A stretch of 6,820 bases of DNA from an uncultured Dyadobacter sp. (GCA_946481035.1 CAMLNK010000221.1:1-6820), one strand, 5' to 3'; positions 1-5,818 are shown, numbered from the stretch's first letter. Program-made: numbers and translations. The notes: generated from the sequence alone by a model not told the origin.

Positions 1-55
1 AAACAGGAACTATGATGCTTTCCTATTAACGAGGAAAGAGGTAAATTTGAGTTGA
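1..55 (+). CDS. Possible C-terminal tail of an upstream gene (partial, unrecognised)
   Basis: Frame 2 is open from the left edge to a TGA at 53-55 and would encode a 17-residue tail ending RKEVNLS. Its stop codon overlaps the TTG that can start the next gene (TTGA, 52-55), a 4-base overlap typical of translationally coupled genes. A purine-rich stretch (GAGGAAAGAGG, 31-41) inside this tail could be the ribosome site of the next gene. Seventeen open codons happen by chance almost half the time, so the overlap is the only real support. I do not recognise the protein. Confidence 0.35.
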   Translation, partial: NRNYDAFLLTRKEVNLS

Positions 56-252
56 AACAAACTTACACCACTATGGAAACCAAACGTAAGAAGCTGTTTG
101 ATCATGACATCGAAATCCCAATTGATGATTCTATTCCTGATGTGAGTAATCATCCGTTTTTTGAGCAAAAACGTTTGGATGCAATCGAGTTTATTAAGCA
201 ACATCCGATTCCAAAAGAGCTATTGAGCCGTAATCAAAAGACCCAAGGCTGA
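52..252 (+). CDS. Small hypothetical protein (66 aa, or 59 aa from ATG 73)
   Basis: I do not recognise this protein. It is short, soluble and highly charged, without signal peptide or membrane segment. The N-terminus is basic (METKRKK), followed by an acidic stretch with DHDIEIPIDDSIPD and then a probable helix around FFEQKRLDAIEFIKQHPIP. Two starts are possible. TTG at 52 has a purine-rich GAGGAAAGAGG ten bases upstream and overlaps a possible upstream stop by 4 bases. ATG at 73 begins METKRKK and has no clear ribosome site, which is normal in Bacteroidota. The gene converges on nuoN with only four bases between stop codons. Two tiny overlapping genes can be a toxin-antitoxin pair, but nothing in the sequence identifies either partner as such. 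A regulatory or adaptor role would be a guess. Confidence 0.5.
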   Translation: MKQTYTTMETKRKKLFDHDIEIPIDDSIPDVSNHPFFEQKRLDAIEFIKQHPIPKELLSRNQKTQG

Positions 253-256
253 CTTC

Positions 257-1714
257 TCAAAAAGCCGAAATCCACCGCGTCAGCCACTCAGGACTGAAAA
301 ATAGCATTAACAAAGCAACCAGAAACAGCCCGGCAACCAGCTTGCCGGAAGCGGTGTTGTTGCTTGTTACTGCCTCGGGCCTTACGGTTTTAAAAAACAG
401 CAAATAGGGCAGCCGCATATAGTAGGCGAGGGAGATGGCGGCGTTGAGAATCCCGCCGACGAGCAGCCAAAGCATCCAGGTCAGTTCCTGGTCGTGGTAG
501 CTTTCCCAGAGGGCCGAGAATACCAGTAACTTAGAGGTAAAGCCGCCGGTAGGAGGTAAGCCAGCCAAGGCGACCATTACGACGGTCAGAATGCCGGAAA
601 TCCAGATATAGCTGCGGCCGAGGCCCTCGTAGTCTTTGAGTTGGGTCTCTTGCCGTGGTTGCAGGAGGTCGACTAGGAAGAAGGCCGCGAGATTAATGAC
701 CAGATAAGCAGCAGTGTAAAATACAGCTGCTTCGAAGCCAAAACGGCTGTATGCGGCAATGCCCACGAGCAGATACCCGGCCTGAGCAATGGAAGAATAG
801 GCTAGCAAACGGCGCGCATTACTTTGCCAGAGGGCGGCCACGTTGCCGATGGTCATGCTGATCAATGCGATTCCACCTAAAACAGGGAAATATTGGGCCG
901 GTAAAATGCCCGCGAGGCGCATGAGCACGAGTATCACCGCAGCTTTGGGCGCTACGGACAGGAACGATACCAATGGAGTAGGAGCCGCTTCGTAAACGTC
1001 GGGCGTCCAGATGTGGAATGGCACGAGCGAAAGCTTGAAAAGCAGGCCGGCGAGGGTCAGTACAATGGTAACCGTTACCACGAGGTCGGAGTTGCTGCCG
1101 AGGGCGACGGTCATGGCGTCGTTGGTAATGTCGAGCGTGCCGGTGATCCCGTAGATGAGTGAAATGCCGTAAAGCATCACTGCCGAGCTCGCGGTTCCGA
1201 AAAGCAGGTATTTAATACCACCTTCGGCTGCTTTTTTGTAGGGCGATAGCGCTACGAGCAGGTAGGAGCTAATTGAAATCAGTTCCAGTGAGAGGTAAAT
1301 CGACAGCAGGTGTGTGGACATTGTCAGCAAATGCATACCGGCCACCGCTGCGATCAGCAAGGCGTGGTATTCGGCCGGGAAATCGTATTTCAGGATGCGG
1401 ACGTGCAGTAACGTGAAGATCCACGCGAGTGTGATGAGTATTTTGAAAAACACCGCCTGCCTGTCGAGGAATAGCAACGGTTGGAACCTGAATGAAGGTT
1501 CGACATTCCATTGACCGATAACTAGTAATAAGGTGACCAAACTGCCTGCAAGTGCTACATTTAGCAAATAGGAAGTTGTTTTCTCCTTGCCGAAGCGTTT
1601 GGTGAAAATCAGTTCAGTGAGCAGGAACAGGCAAAAGAATATGGCCAGAAAAATTTCAGGGATGATTCCGCCGAGGCTCTGGCGTATATGTATGAGCTGG
1701 TCGTTGATATCCAA
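257..1714 (-). CDS. nuoN: NADH-quinone oxidoreductase subunit N (complex I, proton channel subunit)
   Basis: NuoN is one of the three antiporter-like subunits of respiratory complex I in the inner membrane and carries one proton pathway driven by NADH oxidation with quinone. The protein is almost wholly hydrophobic, with about 14 predicted helices and the Proton_antipo_M core. Numbered from the TTG start (485 aa, about the length of the E. coli protein), visible landmarks are the helix-5 glutamate in SLELIS (E144), the central lysine in LLFKLSLVPFH (K227) followed by HIWTPDVYEAAPTP, the next lysine in SVAPKAA (K257), and the late lysine in PPTGGFTSK (K395). All residues expected for proton transfer are present. 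The frame stays open to an ATG at 1798, adding 28 residues, but that extension is basic, unlike known NuoN N-termini, covers an exact -7 promoter box, and would leave 8 bases before the divergent gene. I therefore choose TTG at 1714. No nuoM or other nuo gene lies beside it. Confidence 0.93.
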   Translation of the reverse strand: MDINDQLIHIRQSLGGIIPEIFLAIFFCLFLLTELIFTKRFGKEKTTSYLLNVALAGSLVTLLLVIGQWNVEPSFRFQPLLFLDRQAVFFKILITLAWIFTLLHVRILKYDFPAEYHALLIAAVAGMHLLTMSTHLLSIYLSLELISISSYLLVALSPYKKAAEGGIKYLLFGTASSAVMLYGISLIYGITGTLDITNDAMTVALGSNSDLVVTVTIVLTLAGLLFKLSLVPFHIWTPDVYEAAPTPLVSFLSVAPKAAVILVLMRLAGILPAQYFPVLGGIALISMTIGNVAALWQSNARRLLAYSSIAQAGYLLVGIAAYSRFGFEAAVFYTAAYLVINLAAFFLVDLLQPRQETQLKDYEGLGRSYIWISGILTVVMVALAGLPPTGGFTSKLLVFSALWESYHDQELTWMLWLLVGGILNAAISLAYYMRLPYLLFFKTVRPEAVTSNNTASGKLVAGLFLVALLMLFFSPEWLTRWISAF

Positions 1715-1734
1715 GAGAGCAGGTACAATTTTTG
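1703..1734 (+). promoter_or_regulatory. Weak candidate promoter for the secreted protein gene at 1807
   Basis: GTTG at 1703-1706 and AATTTTTG at 1727-1734 are separated by 20 bases and each differs by one base from the Bacteroidota -33 (TTTG) and -7 (TAnnTTTG) boxes. The -7 half nearly abuts the opposing nuoN -7 box, so the two promoters would lie back to back within 1727-1744. The -33 half would lie inside the nuoN coding start. Confidence 0.25.
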
Positions 1735-1736
1735 TG

Positions 1737-1744
1737 CAAAAGTA
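1737..1744 (-). promoter_or_regulatory. Probable nuoN promoter, -7 box
   Basis: The minus strand reads TACTTTTG, an exact match to the Bacteroidota -7 consensus TAnnTTTG. Transcription would begin near 1731-1733, giving a leader of roughly 17-20 bases before the TTG start at 1714. No good TTTG -33 box lies 17-23 bases upstream, so the call rests on the -7 box and its position. It is incompatible with translation from the ATG at 1798. Confidence 0.5.
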
Positions 1745-1806
1745 CGTAAACAATCCAGCCTTTCGGCTTCGAAACCTCGAACTTATCAAATTAACCAACT
1801 TAAATC

Positions 1807-2472
1807 ATGAAATATCTGCTAAGAATTTTCTCGCTTGCATTCTGCATTATGAGCATCCAGGCAAATGCGCAGGATTCGACGGGACTGGCGGGAACGCCTT
1901 ATCAGGAAACACAGCCGGCAGCGGGCGGAAAATCGCCCTATCTTTTGAAAGAATGGTATTCGGGGACCGTGCGCACGAGCGACGACCGCGTCCATGACGG
2001 CGTGCAGCTGCGGTACGACTATGTGAAAGACGAGGTAGAGTACAAAGCCGGGTCGAATTTATACCGCGTTTCGAACGGTGTGACCGAATTTACGATCCCA
2101 AGCGGTGTAGAATTGTATACTTTCAAAAATGGTTATCCTGCGGTGGAAAATCAAACCGACAAGAGCTTTTATCGTTTGCTTTACGATGGTAACACCAAGC
2201 TTTTGAAAAAATATACCAACCCCATTAAAGTAGAAAAGGCCAGCGCCACAAGGGAAATGGACGCTGGCGCAAAGTTGTATTTGCTGAAAGATGATAAAAT
2301 GAACCCCGTCCAGCTCAGTAATCGGAACAGTTTTCTTAAACTGCTTACCGACGAAAAGAATAAGCTGAACTACGTCATCAAAGAACAACAGCTGGATTTC
2401 GCAGGGGAAGACGATCTGATCCGATTGCTGGAAGAATACGATTCCTACAAGGCCGGACGTGGAGGTAACTAA
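1807..2472 (+). CDS. Secreted protein of unknown function
   Basis: The 221-residue product starts with a clear Sec signal peptide (basic KYLLR, hydrophobic core, probable cleavage ANA|QD after residue 21). The cysteine at position 13 is inside the core and not in a convincing lipobox, so a periplasmic or secreted soluble protein is more likely than a lipoprotein. After a Pro/Gly-rich linker (about 25-45), residues 48-135 are rich in short alternating beta strands (GTVRTSDDR, GVQLRYDYVKDEVEYK, VTEFTIPSG). Residues 170-215 are helical and highly charged, with LLTDEKNKLNYVIKEQQLDF followed by EDDLIRLLEEYDSY. I recall the latter pattern from the C-terminal ends of many uncharacterised Bacteroidota exported proteins; no activity is assigned to it. 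No catalytic motif is visible. It is divergent from nuoN across 92 bases and ends one base before the stop of the facing phosphodiesterase. Confidence 0.85.
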   Translation: MKYLLRIFSLAFCIMSIQANAQDSTGLAGTPYQETQPAAGGKSPYLLKEWYSGTVRTSDDRVHDGVQLRYDYVKDEVEYKAGSNLYRVSNGVTEFTIPSGVELYTFKNGYPAVENQTDKSFYRLLYDGNTKLLKKYTNPIKVEKASATREMDAGAKLYLLKDDKMNPVQLSNRNSFLKLLTDEKNKLNYVIKEQQLDFAGEDDLIRLLEEYDSYKAGRGGN

Positions 2473-2473
2473 C

Positions 2474-3718
2474 CTATTTTTCCACAATCCAGCGGTTAAC
2501 ACTATTATATTTCCCTTCAAGCACGATCTTGAAAAAGCCGGAAGGATATTTTGAAACGTCCATTTCGGCTTTTTCATTGGTCACGTCCACTTCGTCCATT
2601 AGGTAGTAGAGGTCACGACCGCCTTTTTCGAACTGGTTGGTGATGGTAAGCCAAATCTTCACTTTCCCTTCTTTTTCGACGGCTTTCCAGGCGATATTAA
2701 CCCTGCTGCCGGATTTTTGCATGACCGGAGCTGTTACCGAAAGCTTTCCCGTAAATGGCACCCCGTCGACTTCAAATGCCTGTTCTTTGGGAATATTAAT
2801 GTCCATATGCCGTGCTACCGTAGGGAAAATGTCGACAACCCCTGGTGTAGCTTTGAAATTCGCATTCAAACCTTTTGCATTGGTGACGATCCAGGTGCTA
2901 CGCTCCCGGTCGCTCTGGCCGCCGTGGCCCCGGCCGGTTTTGGCGTCGCGGCCGTGGTCGGTGGTGACCACGATGAGCCAGTCTTCATTGAAAGTTTTCT
3001 CGCGGTAGGAAATAGATTTCCAAAGGCGGCCCATCTGGTCGTCCATCATCTGGATCGCTTTGTGGAATTGTTCGCTGTCGCCGTATTTATGGCCCATGTC
3101 GTCGGTGTATTCGAGGTAAACCCACGACATATCCGGTCCGTTGGTGTGAATGTAGGCAGCGGCTTCGTCGACCACTTTTTCATCGATCTTGTGAATGTAT
3201 TCGCTTTGCTTGTCGTGTTTGAAATGCACGGTATCGAGCTCGAAACCGTCGAATGAATAGTCGATTTGCAGCTTGTCGGTTTGCGGAAGGTTGGTGCCGA
3301 CGAGTTTGGTGCGGTTATCGAGCCAGGTCGAGAAAATCGCAGTCCGTTTTTGCGGGTATTGTTCTTCAAGGAAGCGGAAAAGCGTCCAGTAATGGTAGTT
3401 TGGGTCTTTAATATCATTATCCCAAACATTATGCTTATTCACCCACGTACCCGTGAGCAAGCTGTTGTAACCCACGGCAGAGATGGTTGGTGTTTGCGAG
3501 TAGGTGCCTTTGCCCCCGCCCACGTGTGCGCGTGTGTACCCGCCTACCTTCGCGATCGCATCCAGGTGAGGCGTCGCGATCTTTTCCTTGCTGTCGCTGG
3601 AAATGCCGTCCACGATCACAAAGACGACCTTTTTGGTTTTAACAGCCTGGGAGAAGGCCTTTGGGGCAATGATTGCGGCCGATATTAGCCATAGCAGGAA
3701 GGAAAAACGGGTTTTCAT
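2474..3718 (-). CDS. Exported alkaline-phosphatase-superfamily phosphodiesterase (nucleotide pyrophosphatase-like)
   Basis: This 414-residue protein belongs to the type I phosphodiesterase/nucleotide pyrophosphatase family (PF01663-like), two-zinc enzymes that split phosphate monoesters or diesters. A signal peptide (1 to about 24, ending AFSQ) sends it to the periplasm or beyond. Metal and catalytic landmarks are all visible: first aspartate in VFVIVDG (D37), threonine nucleophile in QTPTIS followed by YNSLLTG (T78), D206 and H210 in YTDDMGHKYGD, the D254-H255 pair in TTDHGRD, and H265 in GRGHGG. The catalytic domain appears to end near residue 325. Residues 326-414 form a separate beta-rich region that looks like an immunoglobulin or fibronectin-type domain (NIAWKAV, KIWLTITN, FFKIVLEGKYN). 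Substrate cannot be told from sequence: nucleotides, phospholipid head groups or phosphate esters are all possible. The gene lies 21 bases downstream of a strong stem-loop on the same strand, and I find no good promoter in between. Confidence 0.9.
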   Translation of the reverse strand: MKTRFSFLLWLISAAIIAPKAFSQAVKTKKVVFVIVDGISSDSKEKIATPHLDAIAKVGGYTRAHVGGGKGTYSQTPTISAVGYNSLLTGTWVNKHNVWDNDIKDPNYHYWTLFRFLEEQYPQKRTAIFSTWLDNRTKLVGTNLPQTDKLQIDYSFDGFELDTVHFKHDKQSEYIHKIDEKVVDEAAAYIHTNGPDMSWVYLEYTDDMGHKYGDSEQFHKAIQMMDDQMGRLWKSISYREKTFNEDWLIVVTTDHGRDAKTGRGHGGQSDRERSTWIVTNAKGLNANFKATPGVVDIFPTVARHMDINIPKEQAFEVDGVPFTGKLSVTAPVMQKSGSRVNIAWKAVEKEGKVKIWLTITNQFEKGGRDLYYLMDEVDVTNEKAEMDVSKYPSGFFKIVLEGKYNSVNRWIVEK

Positions 3719-3738
3719 AAATTGAATGACTGTTTAAT

Positions 3739-3787
3739 AAAAAATCCCTCAAATTAACGGCTAATTCGCCGAATTTGAGGGATTTTT
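3739..3787 (-). terminator. Strong intrinsic terminator after the ffh-barrel operon
   Basis: A perfect 16-base inverted repeat (3740-3755 with 3772-3787, core ATCCCTCAAATT) encloses an additional 4-bp stem (CGGC 3758-3761 with GCCG 3768-3771), a two-base bulge and a six-base loop. On the minus strand it ends in six T residues, the form of an intrinsic terminator. It stops transcription from the barrel protein gene and lies just ahead of the phosphodiesterase start codon at 3718. T residues at the other end as well allow bidirectional function, but no plus-strand gene reads into it here. Confidence 0.85.
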
Positions 3788-3792
3788 AGACT

Positions 3793-3821
3793 AAGAAATT
3801 ATTATTAAATCATAATTTCTT
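3793..3821 (-). repeat. AT-rich stem-loop directly after the barrel gene stop codon
   Basis: AAGAAATTAT (3793-3802) and ATAATTTCTT (3812-3821) form a perfect 10-base inverted repeat with a nine-base loop. It begins nine bases after the barrel gene stop codon and precedes the larger terminator by five bases. With only two G-C pairs it is a weak hairpin on its own. It could stabilise the mRNA 3' end, serve as a binding site, or be an incidental AT-rich palindrome. Confidence 0.45.
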
Positions 3822-3829
3822 TACATTTT

Positions 3830-4330
3830 TTATGGGCTTACCGGCTGCTCCGGCGCTGCGTCTGCTTTTTTCTTTTTACCAAATGCATACACGATCCCGA
3901 AATGGCTTTTGAGCACGCCGCTGTCGAACTTGTCCTTAATATACGGATTCAACTCCAACGCGAGCATAATGCGGCGGTTCATCGGAAGCGGTGCAATGCG
4001 CACGCCTATATTGACCGAATAGCCATCGATGGTGATCAGGTCCGCGTCGGCGTCGGCAATGCGATACAAGGGATTTAGCCTGAGGCCGCCACCAATGTAC
4101 CATTGTGCCACTTCGCCTCTTTTCAGGTTGATCATCGGAAGCAGGTCGATGCTCAGGCTGCTGAACAGCGAGTTGGTTTGCAGCCGCGTATCCAGCCAGA
4201 TCACCTTTTTCGCATTCGTACTGACGGTCAGCAGGCTGCTCCAAGGGTAATAACCCACCGATGCCTGAGCGCGCAGTTTTCCCAAGCTCGCCAGCAGCAT
4301 CAGCGCCAGTACAAAAAGGATACGTTTCAT
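3830..4330 (-). CDS. Small predicted outer-membrane beta-barrel protein
   Basis: The 166-residue product has a signal peptide (MKRILFVLALMLLASLGKLRA|QA, cleavage after about residue 21). The mature part alternates polar and hydrophobic residues in short strands separated by turns: VIWLDTRLQTN, FSSLSIDLLPMINLK, AQWYIGGGLRLNPLYR, YSVNIGVRIAPLP, RRIMLALELNPYIK and HFGIVYAFG. This pattern and size suggest a barrel of about eight strands. The last strand (FGIVYAF) is followed by an unusual charged, proline-rich tail (KKKKADAAPEQPVSP) and is not the terminal aromatic residue typical of many barrels. No known family is recognised, and no function can be given beyond the predicted location. It starts 13 bases after the ffh stop codon, with no room for a promoter, so it is probably co-transcribed with ffh, and the run ends at the terminator at 3739-3787. 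Confidence 0.8.
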   Translation of the reverse strand: MKRILFVLALMLLASLGKLRAQASVGYYPWSSLLTVSTNAKKVIWLDTRLQTNSLFSSLSIDLLPMINLKRGEVAQWYIGGGLRLNPLYRIADADADLITIDGYSVNIGVRIAPLPMNRRIMLALELNPYIKDKFDSGVLKSHFGIVYAFGKKKKADAAPEQPVSP

Positions 4331-4343
4331 CGAGGAGTGTTTA

Positions 4344-5666
4344 TTAGCGGCGCATCGCTTTTCCGAGCTTTCCTGCCGCCTGCATGGTATTCATTTTCTT
4401 CATCATCTTCCGCATTTCATCAAACTGTTTGATCAGGTTGTTGACTTGCAGAATGGTGGTGCCGCTACCATTGGCAATGCGTTTTTTGCGGCTGCCGTCG
4501 ATAATATCCGGGTTTTCACGCTCCTTTTTGGTCATCGACTGGATAATGGCCTCGATCGGTTTGAACGATTCGTTATCTATGTCGAGGTTTTTGATGGCTG
4601 AGCCCATGCCGGGAATCATACCGATGAGGTCTTTCACGTTACCCATCTTCTTGATCTGCTGCAATTGGCCGAGGAAGTCGTCAAAATCGAATTTATTCTG
4701 ACGCATTTTGGCGTTAATGCGTTTCGCTTCGTCTTCGTCGAATGCCTGCTGGGCACGTTCAACGAGCGAGATCACGTCGCCCATGCCGAGGATCCGGCTC
4801 GCCATACGATCGGGGTAGAAGGAGTCGAGTGCCTCCATTTTTTCCCCGGTACTGATGTATTTGATCGGTTTCTCAACCACCTGACGGATCGAAAGCGCCG
4901 CACCACCGCGGGCGTCACCGTCGAGTTTGGTTAGAACGACACCGTCGAAATCGAGTCTTTCATTAAATGTCTTGGCTGTATTCACCGCATCCTGGCCGGT
5001 CATCGAGTCGACCACGAAGAGGATTTCGGAAGGTTTTACGGAAGTTTTAATGTCTTCCACCTCCTTCATCATCACTTCGTCCACCGCCAAACGGCCCGCC
5101 GTATCGACGATCACGATCTTCTTGCCGGACTTTTTCGCGTGAGCAACCGCATTCTGCGCAATGCTTACCGCATTTTTGTTTTCGGGCTCTGAATATACTT
5201 CCACGCCGATCTGCTCGCCGAGCACTTTCAGCTGGTCGATCGCCGCTGGGCGGTACACGTCGCAGGCGGTAAGAAGCACCTGGCGACCTTGTTTTTTGAG
5301 TAATGAAGCGAGTTTTCCGGAGAAAGTAGTTTTTCCGGAACCTTGCAAACCCGCGATCAGGATTACCGCCGGGTCGCCTTTGATATTGATCCCCTCGGCA
5401 TTGCCGCCCATCAGTTCGGTGAGCTCTTCCTGCACGATTTTGACAAACATCTGCCCTGGTTCAACAGAAATCAGGATTTTTCTGTCGATCGCCTTTTCAC
5501 GGATGCGGTCGGTAATTTCTTTGGCTACTTTAAAGTTAACATCGGCGTCGACCAATGCTTTGCGGACTTCCTTGGTAGTAGCGGCAACATTTATATCTGA
5601 TATGCGGTCCTTTCCTTTTAGTGTGCGAAAGGCGTTATTAAGCTTGTCCTGTAAGTTTTCAAACAT
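4344..5666 (-). CDS. ffh: Signal recognition particle protein (SRP54/Ffh GTPase)
   Basis: Ffh binds the signal or first membrane segment of nascent proteins together with the SRP RNA and delivers ribosomes to the receptor FtsY at the inner membrane. The 440-residue protein is complete and of usual length. The N domain (1 to about 90) has the ALVDADVN motif (37-44). The G domain (about 98-295) shows the P-loop GLQGSGKTT (106-114), DVYRPAA (136-142), DTAGR (188-192), TKLDG (246-250) and the closing GGAALS (254-259). The methionine-rich M domain (about 320-440) has the finger-loop region with IPGMG (351-355) and the RNA-binding stretch SRKKRIANGSG (392-402), followed by KQFDEMRKMMKKM. The ATG at 5666 gives the canonical start MFENLQDKLN and has no Shine-Dalgarno site. 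The gene has a promoter at 5710-5717 and is followed after 13 bases by the barrel protein gene. The SRP RNA gene is not in this window. Confidence 0.98.
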   Translation of the reverse strand: MFENLQDKLNNAFRTLKGKDRISDINVAATTKEVRKALVDADVNFKVAKEITDRIREKAIDRKILISVEPGQMFVKIVQEELTELMGGNAEGINIKGDPAVILIAGLQGSGKTTFSGKLASLLKKQGRQVLLTACDVYRPAAIDQLKVLGEQIGVEVYSEPENKNAVSIAQNAVAHAKKSGKKIVIVDTAGRLAVDEVMMKEVEDIKTSVKPSEILFVVDSMTGQDAVNTAKTFNERLDFDGVVLTKLDGDARGGAALSIRQVVEKPIKYISTGEKMEALDSFYPDRMASRILGMGDVISLVERAQQAFDEDEAKRINAKMRQNKFDFDDFLGQLQQIKKMGNVKDLIGMIPGMGSAIKNLDIDNESFKPIEAIIQSMTKKERENPDIIDGSRKKRIANGSGTTILQVNNLIKQFDEMRKMMKKMNTMQAAGKLGKAMRR

Positions 5667-5709
5667 GGAATAATATCTATGAATCTGAACCTGAATTTGA
5701 AATAAAACA

Positions 5710-5717
5710 CAAAGGTA
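5710..5717 (-). promoter_or_regulatory. Probable ffh promoter, -7 box
   Basis: The minus strand reads TACCTTTG, an exact match to the Bacteroidota -7 consensus TAnnTTTG. It would start transcription near 5703-5706, with a leader of about 37-40 bases. The expected -33 position falls inside the arm of the upstream mscS terminator and matches TTTG only in two bases (CCTG). Confidence 0.55.
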
Positions 5718-5762
5718 TAAATAAAATGAGGAGTACAGGAAGGTTACCTCCCGTACTCCTCA
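5718..5762 (-). terminator. Intrinsic terminator of mscS
   Basis: TGAGGAGTAC (5727-5736) and GTACTCCTCA (5753-5762) form a perfect 10-bp stem. The 16-base interior can add a few G-C pairs (GG at 5738-5739 with CC at 5750-5751). On the minus strand the stem is followed by TTTTATTTAT, fitting an intrinsic terminator for transcripts from mscS. It lies just upstream of, and partly within, the ffh promoter. Confidence 0.75.
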
Positions 5763-5770
5763 ATATTCAC

Positions 5771-5818
5771 CGGTTCGCTGGTTCGAAGCTCCGGCTTCGG
5801 ACCCTGCTCTTCGGACCC
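5771..5818. repeat. Compact GC-rich direct and inverted repeat after mscS
   Basis: CTTCGGACCC occurs twice (5795-5804 and 5809-5818, period 14) and GGTTCG twice (5772-5777 and 5780-5785, period 8). GGTTCGAAGC (5780-5789) pairs with GCTTCGGACC (5794-5803) around a TCCG loop, a 10-bp stem with one G-T wobble on the plus strand and one C-A mismatch on the minus strand. It sits between the mscS stop codon and the mscS terminator, so it would be in the mscS 3' untranslated RNA. It resembles dispersed intergenic repeats such as REP elements, but only one copy can be seen here. Confidence 0.5.

Noticed and set aside
2059..2577. Long open frame on the minus strand covering the end of the secreted protein gene
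   Set aside because: It is antisense to a gene with a signal peptide and to the end of the phosphodiesterase gene, has no recognisable motif, and is cysteine and phenylalanine rich in the way of a shadow frame.
2717..3256. Long plus-strand open frame antisense to the phosphodiesterase
   Set aside because: The opposite strand encodes a complete metal-dependent hydrolase with all catalytic residues. This frame shows no domain and is explained by codon bias on the real strand.
3793..3821. A second independent terminator
   Set aside because: The stem has only two G-C pairs and no proper T tract follows it on the minus strand, so I list it only as a stem-loop.
5161..5673. Plus-strand open frame of 170 codons antisense to the ffh N-terminal half
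   Set aside because: ffh is unmistakable on the minus strand. The serine-rich translation is typical of a shadow frame.
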